A stretch of DNA of 64,000 nucleotides, from contig OX638348.1 of the NCBI GenBank assembly GCA_951813085.1, positions 4,039,627-4,103,626 of the forward strand, read 5' to 3'. The stretch is from an uncultured Opitutaceae bacterium (GTDB taxonomy: Bacteria; Verrucomicrobiota; Verrucomicrobiia; Opitutales; Opitutaceae). This document shows positions 26,413 through 37,565 of the stretch, piece by piece. Below the pieces are notes generated by a model. The model was not told the origin of the DNA. It did not search any database and saw nothing but the letters and a program-made list of their open reading frames with translations. A program made the translations under genes and the position numbers. Within the stretch, counting starts at the first letter, position 1. Each line of letters starts with the position of its first letter.

Positions 26413-26650
26413 CGCTGAGCGCTTCTACTCATGTATATGCCCAGGTCTCGATCGAGAATCGATGGGTCTACAATGTTTGAAGCAAAAAACTTCAAAGTTT
26501 TTTAGCAGATTGTTAGTTATTTTAAATCATTCATAATCATTAGGTTAGGAACGAAACGATTGAATTTATGCGTCGAATCAGGGCGTTTAACGTAAAGAAC
26601 TTTTAAAGTAAAACACGCGAAAACCGTAAATTGTATGTAAAGACAAACTT

Positions 26651-26938
26651 ATGAACACGGAAAACGCAGCAGAAATTCAAAACGAAACAAGCCAGAACGA
26701 CGCAAAGGCTTTGGCCGCTAGCTGGGGTCGTCCTGAAGCGTCGGCTCCGAAGGCTCCTGCGTCTCGACTAAAGCTCGAACTGAGCGCAGAAGCTCCTAAG
26801 GCCAAGCGTGTAGGAGGAAAGGTCGTTTCGACTTTCAAGCTTCGCGAGGAATCCGAAATGGAGATCGAGCCTCAATCTAGGCTTCTCGCCCGTCGAGCGA
26901 ATTTCAAGTCGATCTTCGAAGCGGGCGTGAATCGCTAA
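26651..26938 (+). CDS. Small conserved-looking hypothetical protein
   Basis: A 95-aa protein with an Ala/Glu/Lys-rich, low-complexity N-terminal 55 residues and a more ordered C-terminus (KVVSTFKLREESEMEIEPQSR, then ARRANFKSIFEAGVNR). No domain is recognised. A 238-bp AT-rich leader precedes it, containing several A/T tracts and room for its own promoter. The good codon pattern and a downstream gap suggest a real, independently transcribed gene. No function is proposed. Confidence 0.5.
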   Translation: MNTENAAEIQNETSQNDAKALAASWGRPEASAPKAPASRLKLELSAEAPKAKRVGGKVVSTFKLREESEMEIEPQSRLLARRANFKSIFEAGVNR

Positions 26939-26990
26939 GGCGAATCTGGGATAGCGCGTCGTCTATTTCACTGCGCCGAAAAGCGCCGTT

Positions 26991-27692
26991 CTAAATACCT
27001 CCGCCCGTGTAGTAGTTGAGCCGGTTGATCAACGCTTGCGCTTCTCGTGGCAGGTCGAACCAGTCACTAAGCACGATCTCTGGCGCGTTATAGTGAGTAT
27101 TGTAGAAAATCTTCGTGGCTGAGTTGTCAGGCTTTACCCAGCCTGCTTTGACGGAAACGCCTGCAAATAGCCCTTTTGTGGTCGTGTAGACGAGAATATT
27201 GGCGTTCTTGTAGTCATCGCTTTCGTTCGCTTCCGTTCTCACGCCCTTGGGTCCGGCCACGGCAGCGGCATCCGCGCCCAGGTCGAAGCGTCCAGTATAG
27301 GCCTTTCTCACGGTAGCGTCGTCCATGATGACGTAGACCGTATCAATTTCCTTCACGCCCAATTGGAAACCTAAGTTGGCTCCACCCGTCGAAACGAATG
27401 CGGGGACTCCCCATTCTCCATTCAGTAGATTCTTAGCGACGAGAACGCCTCTGCCTGCGTGTCCGCCGAGCATGAAGCCTCCTCGGTAGTTGAGAGTGAT
27501 GATGACGCCTTTTGCCTGCTCGAGTATCGGTGCGGGGATTTGAGTTTCCCGCTTCGCCATGATTTCTTCGAGGGCGTACTCGCTATTGACGATACGCCTA
27601 ACTAGGTTCTCTCGCTTGGGCGCTGCGAATGCGGCCCCGATGAGGATTGGAAGCGCCAGGGCGATCGTGAGTGTCCGGATTGTACGGTTCAT
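26991..27692 (-). CDS. SYLF-domain (Ysc84-like) lipid-binding protein, secreted
   Basis: A 233-aa protein with a signal peptide (MNRTIRTLTIALALPILIGAAFA, cleaved near APKR). The mature region is a SYLF domain: IPAPILEQAKGVIITLNYRGGFMLGGHAGRGVLVAK, then WGVPAFVSTGGANLGFQLGVKEID and a C-terminal GLFAGVSVKAGWVKPD. SYLF proteins bind phosphoinositides in eukaryotes. The bacterial versions are secreted or periplasmic and of unclear role. Length fits the family. It is probably monocistronic and lies opposite the ClC gene. Confidence 0.85.
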   Translation of the reverse strand: MNRTIRTLTIALALPILIGAAFAAPKRENLVRRIVNSEYALEEIMAKRETQIPAPILEQAKGVIITLNYRGGFMLGGHAGRGVLVAKNLLNGEWGVPAFVSTGGANLGFQLGVKEIDTVYVIMDDATVRKAYTGRFDLGADAAAVAGPKGVRTEANESDDYKNANILVYTTTKGLFAGVSVKAGWVKPDNSATKIFYNTHYNAPEIVLSDWFDLPREAQALINRLNYYTGGGI

Positions 27693-27865
27693 TTTAACTG
27701 AGATGAGGAGTCTATGCGGGAAGTTCCGTTTTCTTTGGAAGTTGAATTGCGGAAATTATTGGAGACTAGCGACTAGGATTGCAATAGAAGAGCGCTGAAT
27801 TGGGTTTGGGAGCGCTTAAAAGAGCGTTGATATGGGCTCGAGTCTCGGGCATTTAAGCATTGGAA

Positions 27866-29644
27866 ATGCCATTCAGCCAAAGAGACTCCTATCGGAAAGC
27901 AAGGCGCCGAATATCCAGTCTAATGGAGTCGATGGGGCTGAATCAGCGCCGTCGATTGCCAGCGCTGGCATTGTTGATAGGGATATTGAGTGGCCAGCCG
28001 GCGGTGGCCTTCCACCAGGTAATTCATTGGGCGGAGTCGAATTGGATTCACAAGGCCCCTGAGCTTCCGGGCGGGATGGGAATGGCCGCGCTCATTCTGA
28101 TGCCCGCCGCTGGCGGCCTACTGGTGGGTTTCCTTGTAAAGCATTGGGCTCCCGAAGCTGCAGGAAGCGGGATTCCACAAACGAAAGCGGCTTACTTCCT
28201 CAAATTTGGGCGCATCCGATTTCGGACCGCGATCAGTAAGTTCATCTTGGGCACGATTTCGATTGGCTCAGGAGCGAGCCTGGGTCGCGAGGGACCGACT
28301 GTGCAGTTGTCCGCTGCCTTAGCCTCTTGCGTGGGAAGATGGTTCGGCCTGGCTCCTCGCCAAGTGATGTCTCTAATTCCCCTTGGCTGCGCAGGTGGGA
28401 TCGCCGCAGCCTTCAATACGCCTCTTGCGGCTATCGTTTTCGCGGTCGAGGAGATTATGGGCGATTTGAAGAATCGCGCCTTTGCAGGAATTGTCATGGT
28501 GGCGGTGATTGCCGCCGTGATCGAGCGCTCGATCCTCGGGAGCAGCTCCTTGTTTTCAGTACCTCACCATCCTGACTCGCATACCCTTACGACGCTTGCT
28601 TTGAGTCTTGGGCTTGGGATCGCAGCAGGCCTTGCTTCGCACGCTTTTGTCGAAGCGCTTTTGGTAGCTCGCGAGCGCGTGAAGCTGGTACGTGGACGCT
28701 TCGACTGGATGATGCCCGGACTGGGAGGCTTGGCTACTGGGTGCATAGGGGCATCCATTTACGCGAATACCGGAAGACTGGGAATTTTCGGGATTGGCTA
28801 TGATGATCTCTCGGCGGCGCTCTTTGGAAGCTTGGGCATGGGCTTGCTTGTAGCGCTTTTCCTAGGAAAGTTCGCGGCTACGATATTCTCCTATGCGAGC
28901 GGGGGAGCAGGGTTTGCCCCCACCCTGTTCATCGGGGCGATGCTCGGGGGCATAGTGGGTTCCCTAGCGGATATGGTTGGGTCCGATAGTTCCTCGATGC
29001 CCGGTACGCTGGCTTTGGTAGGCATGGGTGCGATGTTCGCCGGGACCATTCGGGCGGCGGTCACCTCTATCTTAATTATATTCGAACTTACAGGCGACTA
29101 TAACCTGATCCTTCCAATTATGGCGGCGAATCTATCTTCCTATGCCATCGCGAGCAAATTGCGTCAGGTACCCATTTACGAGGCTCTGCTGCTTCAGGAT
29201 GGAATCAATCTGAAGAAGTTCCCAATTCTACGTCCGGATCGGGGTTGGCAGGGATTGCCGGTTAGCGCAATTATGACCAACACGGTGCATACGCTCGAGG
29301 CGCGCTTGCCGCTAGAGCACGCGTATTTGAAGATCAAGGACGAGCGATTTAAAATCTACCCAGTAGTCAATTCTAACGGCAAGTATTTGGGCTTAGTCCA
29401 TCGTAAAGGGGTCATGGTAGTCGGCCAGAAAGAACCGGACAAGCTCGTCAGGGAGATATTCGTATCAGATGACTTTCCTAAAGTGTACCCAGATATGAAA
29501 ATTCGCGACGTAGCGAACCGTTTCGTGGATACGGAGTGGAGCGCTTTACCCGTAGTCAGTCGATTGGATGAGGATCGCGTGGTGGGCATTGTGACGCTTC
29601 ACGACATCACGCGTCAGCAAGTTTTGCAGGAAAACGATCGATAG
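27866..29644 (+). CDS. ClC-family chloride channel/transporter with CBS domains
   Basis: About 592 aa. The membrane part has the three ClC selectivity motifs: GSGIPQTKAAYF, GREGPTVQLSAAL (with the gating Glu kept, which fits a Cl-/H+ exchanger) and GGAGFAPTLFIGAMLGG. The C-terminal ~140 residues contain a pair of CBS domains (SAIMTNTVHTLEARLPLEHAYLK and EIFVSDDFPKVYPDMKIRDV), which in relatives bind adenine nucleotides and regulate transport. Several starts are possible: TTG at 27860, ATG at 27866 or ATG at 27923. The N-terminus is basic, so the membrane core is unaffected. It is followed convergently by proA. Confidence 0.92.
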   Translation: MPFSQRDSYRKARRRISSLMESMGLNQRRRLPALALLIGILSGQPAVAFHQVIHWAESNWIHKAPELPGGMGMAALILMPAAGGLLVGFLVKHWAPEAAGSGIPQTKAAYFLKFGRIRFRTAISKFILGTISIGSGASLGREGPTVQLSAALASCVGRWFGLAPRQVMSLIPLGCAGGIAAAFNTPLAAIVFAVEEIMGDLKNRAFAGIVMVAVIAAVIERSILGSSSLFSVPHHPDSHTLTTLALSLGLGIAAGLASHAFVEALLVARERVKLVRGRFDWMMPGLGGLATGCIGASIYANTGRLGIFGIGYDDLSAALFGSLGMGLLVALFLGKFAATIFSYASGGAGFAPTLFIGAMLGGIVGSLADMVGSDSSSMPGTLALVGMGAMFAGTIRAAVTSILIIFELTGDYNLILPIMAANLSSYAIASKLRQVPIYEALLLQDGINLKKFPILRPDRGWQGLPVSAIMTNTVHTLEARLPLEHAYLKIKDERFKIYPVVNSNGKYLGLVHRKGVMVVGQKEPDKLVREIFVSDDFPKVYPDMKIRDVANRFVDTEWSALPVVSRLDEDRVVGIVTLHDITRQQVLQENDR

Positions 29645-29659
29645 GGGAGCGCTCTGCTA

Positions 29660-30943
29660 TCAGCTCTTGATTTGGCCGTTACCTAGAATCTTGAATTTGT
29701 AGCTGCAGAGCTCGCGAAGCCCCATCGGCCCACGGGCGTGCAGCTTGTCGGTGGAAATTCCTATTTCCGCGCCCAGGCCAAATTCGAATCCATCAGTGAA
29801 TCGCGTGCTCACGTTCCAGTAGACGGTGGCGGAATCGACGCCGATTAGAAACGCGGTCGCAGCATCGGGATCGGTCGTGAGGATGCAGTCGCTGTGCGAG
29901 CTGCCATAGCGATTTATAAATGCGATGGCGTCATCGATAGAGTCGACGATCTTGATAGAAAGAATCAGGTCTAGATATTCGGTCCCCCAATCGGCTTCGG
30001 TCGCGGGCGATGCATCGATCCCGGCGCTTTCTAGGATTTCCAGCGCTCGTTCGTCTGCGCGGAGCTCGACTTGCTCGTCCTTGAGAGCCTTGGCGATCTG
30101 GGGGAGGGCGGATGCGGCGCAGTCTCGATGAACGAGCAGATTCTCTGCGGCATTGCACACCGAAGGCTTTTGGCATTTCGAGTTCACGATCAGCGACTGA
30201 GCCTGGTCGACGTCAAGCGCCTGGTCTGCATAGAGCGTGCAGATCCCATCGAAGTGCTTGATGACAGGGATGTGGCTATTTTCGGAAACGAAGCGAATCA
30301 GGCCTTCACCTCCTCTCGGAATGATGCACTGGACTTGCTGATCCAGCTTTAGGAGCGTGTTGAGGGCGGCGCGATCCTTGGTAGGAATGAACTGGGACGC
30401 CTTTGATGGCAGATGGGTTTCGGTGAGCGCTTGCTCGACGAGGGCGGCCAACGCGATGTTGGTGTGGTAGGCTTCTTTACCGCCTCGAAGGATACTTGCG
30501 TTACCCGATTTCAGACAGAGGATCGCGCAGTCTACCGTCACGTTGGGACGCGATTCGTAGATAATGCCGATCACGCCGATCGGAACGCGTGTCTTCTCGA
30601 TTTCGAATCCTTGCGGATGCGTATAGGTTTCTAGGATTTCTCCCAGAGGATCTGGCAATGCGGCCACTTGTCGCGCTCCAGCCAGCATATCGGATACCAT
30701 TCGATCGCTCAGTTCCAGGCGCTTGAGCATTGCAGGCGTAATTCCGTTTTCTTCCGCAGCGGCGAGGTCCTTCTCGTTTTCCCTTCGAAGCGCTTCCACG
30801 TTCTGCTCGATCAATTCCGCCAGGCGAAGAATGGCTTTGTTCTTTTGTTCCGTGGGAGCATTCGCCAGCGCCAGCGATGCGTTTCGCGCCGCCGCCGCGA
30901 TCGCTTTGACGAGGGAATCGATATCGAGAGCTTCAGTTGTCAT
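29660..30943 (-). CDS. proA: Glutamate-5-semialdehyde dehydrogenase (gamma-glutamyl phosphate reductase)
   Basis: A 427-aa ALDH-superfamily enzyme of proline synthesis. It reduces gamma-glutamyl phosphate with NADPH to glutamate-5-semialdehyde. Diagnostic segments are LEIYESRPNVTVD-like GVIGIIYESRPNVTVDCAIL, ILRGGKEAYHTN, the catalytic Cys region KCQKPSVCNAAENLLVH and GPMGLRELCSYKF at the C-terminus. Length is typical. proB is not in the window. It ends 16 bp from the convergent ClC gene. Confidence 0.96.
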   Translation of the reverse strand: MTTEALDIDSLVKAIAAAARNASLALANAPTEQKNKAILRLAELIEQNVEALRRENEKDLAAAEENGITPAMLKRLELSDRMVSDMLAGARQVAALPDPLGEILETYTHPQGFEIEKTRVPIGVIGIIYESRPNVTVDCAILCLKSGNASILRGGKEAYHTNIALAALVEQALTETHLPSKASQFIPTKDRAALNTLLKLDQQVQCIIPRGGEGLIRFVSENSHIPVIKHFDGICTLYADQALDVDQAQSLIVNSKCQKPSVCNAAENLLVHRDCAASALPQIAKALKDEQVELRADERALEILESAGIDASPATEADWGTEYLDLILSIKIVDSIDDAIAFINRYGSSHSDCILTTDPDAATAFLIGVDSATVYWNVSTRFTDGFEFGLGAEIGISTDKLHARGPMGLRELCSYKFKILGNGQIKS

Positions 30944-31027
30944 TGAATCAGAATGCGAAATTTCGGCGACCCTGCCAGAAAGATTCTATGGTAGCAAACT
31001 TTTCTTGCTGGGTCGAAATGGGATCCT

Positions 31028-32527
31028 TCAAGGTTGCGTATACAGTGGAAGGTAGCGCTCCTTGAGGTAGGCGATTAGCGCCTTGGGAGAGAGGGCGCTA
31101 CCGATCGCTTCGATGGCCAGCGCGTTTAGGGGATAACGTTTTCCTTTTGAGTGCACGGCTTCGCGAAGCCAACTCAACAATCGAGAAAACTCGCCCTTCT
31201 CGATGTCGCGTTCTAGCCCTTCCAACTGCTCGAGAGCCGTGTACCAGAGCTGGGCAGCCAGCATGTTCCCGAGGCAGTAGCTCGGGAAGTAGCCGAAGGA
31301 GCCGCTCGACCAATGGACGTCTTGCAAGGCGCCCTCTGCGTCATTCCTGGGTTGGATGTCGAGGAGCTCGTCGTACAATGAGTTCCAGGCATCGGGAACG
31401 CCATCGATTGGAAGCGAGCCGTCGAAGATCCGCTTCTCGATTTCGAATCGGATTATGATGTGCAGATTGTAGGTAACTTCATCCGAGTCGACGCGAATCG
31501 GATTTTTGGATACGCTATTGATTGCAAGGTAAAGCGCGTCGCTCGAGATGCCGTCTAGTTGTTGGGGAAATCGCGTTCTGAAATCGCTCTCGTAGCGATT
31601 CCAGAACGCGCGGCTACGGCACACTTGATTTTCCCATAGCCGGCTTTGCGATTCATGCGCTCCCATGCCGGCCGCCTGGCCCAAGGCATTGTGTAGCTGG
31701 TCCAATGGGAGACCCTGCTCGTACATGCCGTGGCCCGTCTCGTGAATTGCGCTGAAGAGCGAATCCAATGGGTTGTCCTTGTCGAATCGCGTCGTCATTC
31801 GAATGTCTGCCCCGTTTCCGCCGCAAAAGGGATGCAGCGATTCGTCGATGCGCCCACGCTTGTAGTTGAATCCGAGCGCTGCGGTGATTTCGTTCAAGAA
31901 TGCACGTTGCTCCTCGATGGGGAAATTTCGAAAAATGGATGTGTCGGGTTTCGTGGAAGCGTTTACGATATGGCCTACGATGGGAACGAGTTCTTCTTTC
32001 AGCTCAGAAAACAGTCCATCTATAGTAGCGGCATCCATACCGGGGTCGTGGAGGTCGATCAAGCAATCGTAGGCGCGATCTTCCCAGCCTAGATAGGTGG
32101 CGAACTCTTTGGCTGCATCCACCTGCTTTTGAAGAAACGGGGCGAACTCGGAGAAGTCGGAATTCTGTTTGGCATGGGCCCAAGCGTGGTAGGCAGCGCT
32201 GTCCAATCGCGCTTTGCGTTGTACGTATTCTACCGGCAGCTTCGCGCTGCGATCGAAGTCTTTTCGCGCCTCCCGCACAACGATGCGTTTCTCTTCATTG
32301 AGGGAGTCTATATTCGCTTCCAGGGCATTGAGAGCCTGTCCTAATTCAGGGTCGGTAGATGCAGCGTGGCAAACTTGAGCCATGGCTGCGGATTGCTCGG
32401 CCCGCTGGTCAGCGCTGTCCGCGGGAAGGTTTACGAGTTCATCCCATCCCAGCAATCCGGATACAGATCCTAGATTGTGGATACGCCTGAGCAGCTTGTC
32501 CAAGGTATCATATTCCTGCGAATTCAT
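31028..32527 (-). CDS. M32-family carboxypeptidase Taq
   Basis: A 499-aa metallocarboxypeptidase. The zinc motif HExxH is in AIHETGHGMYEQGLP, and other family signatures are DIRMTTRFD, GMGAHESQSRLWENQVCRS and the C-terminal HWSSGSFGYFPSYCLGNMLAAQ. M32 enzymes trim C-terminal residues with broad specificity and act in the cytoplasm in peptide turnover. It is full length and preceded by a terminator for the neighbouring lipoprotein gene, so it is its own transcription unit or shares one with proA, 84 bp downstream. Confidence 0.95.
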   Translation of the reverse strand: MNSQEYDTLDKLLRRIHNLGSVSGLLGWDELVNLPADSADQRAEQSAAMAQVCHAASTDPELGQALNALEANIDSLNEEKRIVVREARKDFDRSAKLPVEYVQRKARLDSAAYHAWAHAKQNSDFSEFAPFLQKQVDAAKEFATYLGWEDRAYDCLIDLHDPGMDAATIDGLFSELKEELVPIVGHIVNASTKPDTSIFRNFPIEEQRAFLNEITAALGFNYKRGRIDESLHPFCGGNGADIRMTTRFDKDNPLDSLFSAIHETGHGMYEQGLPLDQLHNALGQAAGMGAHESQSRLWENQVCRSRAFWNRYESDFRTRFPQQLDGISSDALYLAINSVSKNPIRVDSDEVTYNLHIIIRFEIEKRIFDGSLPIDGVPDAWNSLYDELLDIQPRNDAEGALQDVHWSSGSFGYFPSYCLGNMLAAQLWYTALEQLEGLERDIEKGEFSRLLSWLREAVHSKGKRYPLNALAIEAIGSALSPKALIAYLKERYLPLYTQP

Positions 32528-32561
32528 TTCGAAAAAGTTAGTTCAAGTGGATACAGAAAAA

Positions 32562-32585
32562 CGGAGCCCTACCCAAAGGACTCCG
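32562..32585 (-). terminator. Rho-independent terminator of the lipoprotein gene
   Basis: On the minus strand CGGAGTCC pairs with GGGCTCCG (8 bp, one G-T pair) around an 8-nt loop, followed by TTTTTC. It sits about 30 bp past the lipoprotein stop and just before the carboxypeptidase start, separating the two units. Confidence 0.85.
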
Positions 32586-32617
32586 TTGCAAGTGTCGAAA
32601 TTGGGATTATGGCCGCT

Positions 32618-33157
32618 TTAGAATAGCTTTGGGACTTTGACGCCGGAGCTTTCTAGCAATGATGACGCTTTCTTCATGAGTTCCAATGCGGCATCGTATT
32701 CCTTCTGATACTTGGTCTTGAATGCTTGAACTTCCTCAATCGATTTCGGGTCGGATTTCGCCACCATGCCCTTGATTTTTTGGACGCTCGATTCGAGGTC
32801 GGGAATTTGCTCTTTCACGACCTTGAGCACTTCGTCAGGAAGGGCGCCCTTGAGCGATTCGTACTGCTTCTTGATGCCGCTCATTTGGCTCGTGAGATTG
32901 CTCGTATTGGCATTGATTTCCGAGAGCAGCTCGTCTCGTTGCTTTGCGAGGGCTGCATTCACTTCCGATTTCAGCTTCGCAGCCTGGTCTTCGGCCTTTT
33001 TCTGAACGTTTGCGAGACCGCTGGTCAGGTCGTCCTTGCTCGCTTTATCTTCGGCAGGCGTAGGAACCGATACGGATTGGGAATTGCTAGATTCTGAACA
33101 ACCCCAAAGGAGAAAGGCAGATGCAATTGAAATAGATATAGTGTGGATCAGCTTCAT
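32618..33157 (-). CDS. Coiled-coil lipoprotein
   Basis: A 179-aa protein from the ATG at 33157 (MKLIHTISISIASAFLLWGC). Signal peptide II with lipobox LLWGC and a Ser-rich linker are followed by a long helical region with many Lys/Glu/Ala (LANVQKKAEDQAAKLKSEV, then ELLSEINANTSNLTSQMSG). It would be anchored in the outer or inner membrane by an acylated Cys. No enzymatic motif is seen. The frame extends six codons upstream, but that would bury the signal. A terminator lies directly downstream. Confidence 0.75.
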   Translation of the reverse strand: MKLIHTISISIASAFLLWGCSESSNSQSVSVPTPAEDKASKDDLTSGLANVQKKAEDQAAKLKSEVNAALAKQRDELLSEINANTSNLTSQMSGIKKQYESLKGALPDEVLKVVKEQIPDLESSVQKIKGMVAKSDPKSIEEVQAFKTKYQKEYDAALELMKKASSLLESSGVKVPKLF

Positions 33158-33202
33158 AGGGGAGGATTGTCTCAAAGCCCTAGTTCGGGAGCAATAGTAA
33201 AC

Positions 33203-34441
33203 TCACTGGGCAGCGGCAGTACCGGCGATGAACCCCGTAGTCCATGCCGCCTGAAAATTGAAGCCTCCCGTAAGGCCATCGATATCCAGTGTTTCACCTG
33301 CGAAATAAAGCTTCGGGACCTTCTTGCTTTCCATTCGCTTGAAATCGATCTCATCCAGCGCGACTCCTCCGCACGAGACGAACTCCTCCTTGTTCATGCT
33401 TTTGCCCGTCACCTGAAACTGGCAGTCGACGATCTCTTTAGCTAGCGTGGCGATTTGGTCTTTGCCCAATTGCGAGAGCTTTGCGGAAGGTTCAATATCG
33501 CTGGTGAGTAGAAACCGTTCCCAAAGGCGCTTGGGCAGCTTGAAAAGAGGTAAGGATCCGATTTGCTTGGCCCCGCTATCTCGCTTGTACGATAGAATTG
33601 CTTCCTTGGCCTGAGCGAGCGATAGGGACCCGGTCCAGTTGACATGCAGATCGAATTGGTAGTCTCGTTTCAGTAGTCGGCGCGCTCCCCAAGCCGAGAG
33701 CTTGAGAATGGCGGGTCCGCTTAGACCCCAGTGGGTAATGAGCATCGGCCCGGATTGGGAGAGATCTTCTGGGTGGCAGGTTACGCGCGCATGAGGAACT
33801 GACAGTCCCTGTAAACCCGCGAGGCGCGGGTCGTCGATGTGGAATGTAAATAGGGAAGGGGCGATTGGGGCGATGGTGTGACCGAATGCTTGAGCGAGCC
33901 CATGGCCCTTCCCAGACTTCCCTCCACCTGTGGCCAGAATCAGGCGTTGAGCTCTAATCAGGTCATCTTTCGAAGTGCGCAACTCAAATTCTCCTGTATT
34001 TATGATCTGGGCACGTTCGATTCCTATGTGAGTATGGAGCGCTATCTTAAATTCCATAGCGGTTTCGGTGAGGCAGTCGATTATCGTTTGTGAAGAATCG
34101 GTAACGGGAAACATGCGTCCGTCGCTTTCCGTCTTCAGTTCTGCACCTCTGGACTCGAGCCATTCCACCATATCGCGAGGCTGCCAGGTATAAAAAGATC
34201 CTAGCAGTTCCTTCGACCCGCGTGGATAGCGCTTAATCAAGTCTTTCGGCTCGAAGCAGGCGTGAGTTACGTTGCATCGTCCCCCACCGGATACTTTTAC
34301 CTTCGAAAGAAATCGTCCTGACTTTTCGTATACAGCGACTTTAGCATCCGGATTTTCTTGGGCTGCGGAAATCGCGGCGAAAAATCCAGCGGCTCCCCCG
34401 CCCACTACCGCGATTTGGACGGGTAGGTGTTCAGGGGCCAT
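33203..34441 (-). CDS. HI0933/BaiN-family FAD-dependent oxidoreductase
   Basis: A 412-aa flavoprotein. N-terminal dinucleotide fold VAVVGGGAAGFFAAI-like (IAVVGGGAAGFFAAISAAQ), the family-specific SGGGRCNVTHACF, LILATGGGKSGKGHGLAQAFGH, and the C-terminal LYFAGETLDIDGLTGGFNFQAAWTTGFIAG. The YhiN/HI0933 family is very widespread; most members have no proven substrate, and BaiN relatives act on bile acids. It forms a likely pair with the adenosine kinase-like gene 26 bp upstream on the same strand, with no metabolic link evident. Confidence 0.9.
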   Translation of the reverse strand: MAPEHLPVQIAVVGGGAAGFFAAISAAQENPDAKVAVYEKSGRFLSKVKVSGGGRCNVTHACFEPKDLIKRYPRGSKELLGSFYTWQPRDMVEWLESRGAELKTESDGRMFPVTDSSQTIIDCLTETAMEFKIALHTHIGIERAQIINTGEFELRTSKDDLIRAQRLILATGGGKSGKGHGLAQAFGHTIAPIAPSLFTFHIDDPRLAGLQGLSVPHARVTCHPEDLSQSGPMLITHWGLSGPAILKLSAWGARRLLKRDYQFDLHVNWTGSLSLAQAKEAILSYKRDSGAKQIGSLPLFKLPKRLWERFLLTSDIEPSAKLSQLGKDQIATLAKEIVDCQFQVTGKSMNKEEFVSCGGVALDEIDFKRMESKKVPKLYFAGETLDIDGLTGGFNFQAAWTTGFIAGTAAAQ

Positions 34442-34467
34442 GGATTGCGCGGTTGATTTACGGTGGG

Positions 34468-35466
34468 CTAGCCGAAAATTTGTGCGTGGAGCGCTTGAGC
34501 AGTGGCCGCGTCGAGTCTCGGTCCAAACTTCGATACTACCCGAGACGAGGCCAGGCTGGCGAGCTTGCCTGCTTCCTCGTATGTTTTTCCATTGGTGATA
34601 CCATAGAGAAAAGCCCCGGCGAGCAAGTCGCCCGCGCCGTTGGTGTCTATAGCATCGGCCTTGTATGGGTCGATCGAGATTTCGGAATCTCCATCGAATA
34701 CCAATGCTCCTTCAGCTCCAAGAGTGACGACGAATGCGCGGGCGATCGATTTGAGCGCTTGAATCGCTTGGCGCACGGAATCGTATTCCGTGAAGAGCAT
34801 GGCTTCCTCCACATTGCAAAAAAGTAGGTCGACACCGGATCCGACAACTTCAGCCATCGGGTCCTTGAAGTACTTGACCATGCTCGGATCAGAAAACGTC
34901 AGGGCTGTTTTGACCCCATTCGATTCGGCGATCCGCTTTGCGGCGATCATAGCGGCGCGGCTGGAATCGCCGGTTACGAGATAGCCCTCTATGTAGAGAT
35001 AGCTTGAATCCTTCAAGGCCGCTTCATCGATTTCCTTTTCCGAGTAGTTTGCTGTGATGCCTAGGAACGTGTTCATAGTGCGTTCCGCATCGGGCGTCGT
35101 CATCACCAGGCATTTTCCGGTAATCCCGTCCTCGTGGGCTCCGGGTTCAAGGTTGGTATCGACTCCATTCGAGGTAAGGTCACCGTGATAGAAATCGCCC
35201 ATCTCGTCGTTGGCCACTTTGCAGGAATAGAAGCAGGAGGCCCCGAATTGGGCGGCGCCGATGACGGTATTCGCTGCAGAGCCGCCGCATTGCCGATCGC
35301 TGCTCGGCAGGTGAATCGCATCCATCAGCTGAGCCTGACGTTGCTCGTCAACCAGTGTCATGAAGCCTTTCTCTATAGCGTGGTCAGTTACGAATTGATC
35401 GGACACTTCCGTAACGATGTCCACGAGGGCGTTGCCCATTCCATAGATATGATATTTGGAGCTCAT
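34468..35466 (-). CDS. PfkB-family sugar kinase, adenosine kinase-like
   Basis: A 332-aa ribokinase-superfamily enzyme. It begins YHIYGMGNALVDIVTEVSD, has the substrate-binding GGSAANTVIGAAQFG, and the C-terminal signature DTNGAGDLLAGAFLYGI with the catalytic Asp and anion hole. The overall pattern (GNALVDI, MTTPDAERTMNTFLG) is that of bacterial proteins annotated as adenosine kinase, which salvage adenosine to AMP; inosine/guanosine or ribose kinase are alternatives. Length is normal. Confidence 0.9.
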   Translation of the reverse strand: MSSKYHIYGMGNALVDIVTEVSDQFVTDHAIEKGFMTLVDEQRQAQLMDAIHLPSSDRQCGGSAANTVIGAAQFGASCFYSCKVANDEMGDFYHGDLTSNGVDTNLEPGAHEDGITGKCLVMTTPDAERTMNTFLGITANYSEKEIDEAALKDSSYLYIEGYLVTGDSSRAAMIAAKRIAESNGVKTALTFSDPSMVKYFKDPMAEVVGSGVDLLFCNVEEAMLFTEYDSVRQAIQALKSIARAFVVTLGAEGALVFDGDSEISIDPYKADAIDTNGAGDLLAGAFLYGITNGKTYEEAGKLASLASSRVVSKFGPRLDAATAQALHAQIFG

Positions 35467-35606
35467 AGGTAATTAGATCGCATTCTCCGATACGTATTGG
35501 ATGAAACCTGGAGATGATGGGCTCAGACGAAATCGCCTAAATTGCAGCGCGCAACATAAATTCGAGGTTGAATGCGCTTGGCGGCGTCGCCTAGTGTCGC
35601 CAGCTA

Positions 35607-35804
35607 ATGAATGAAGTGATCGATCAAATTCGCGAGCTCTTGGAAATGTATCCCCCGTGGCTCGTTACGGTTTGCTTGATCGTGGTGGGAGCAGGCGTTC
35701 TCTATGTGGTTTGGAGAGTGGTCAAGTTCGGTATCGTTCTGGTGGTGACGGCCTTGCTCATCGCTTTGGTCGCATTCGCTGCCTGGACCCTCTTTATTGC
35801 CTAG
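35607..35804 (+). CDS. Small two-helix membrane protein
   Basis: A 65-aa ORF with a short polar N-terminus (MNEVIDQIRELLEMYPPW) and two hydrophobic segments (LVTVCLIVVGAGVLYVVW and IVLVVTALLIALVAFAAW). No family is recognised. It lies 64 bp upstream of pyrG on the same strand. The strongly biased hydrophobic pattern supports translation; the role is unknown. Confidence 0.55.
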   Translation: MNEVIDQIRELLEMYPPWLVTVCLIVVGAGVLYVVWRVVKFGIVLVVTALLIALVAFAAWTLFIA

Positions 35805-35844
35805 CCAAGGCATAGAATGCCCCAATTGGAAACTCCCTAGTTGA

Positions 35845-37497
<1,653 letters not shown>

Positions 37498-37565
37498 CTG
37501 CTGGCTTGCCCGCTCTGAGTTTCTTCTTGTAAGCTGGGACTGTTCGCTCAAAACGAAAACGTATC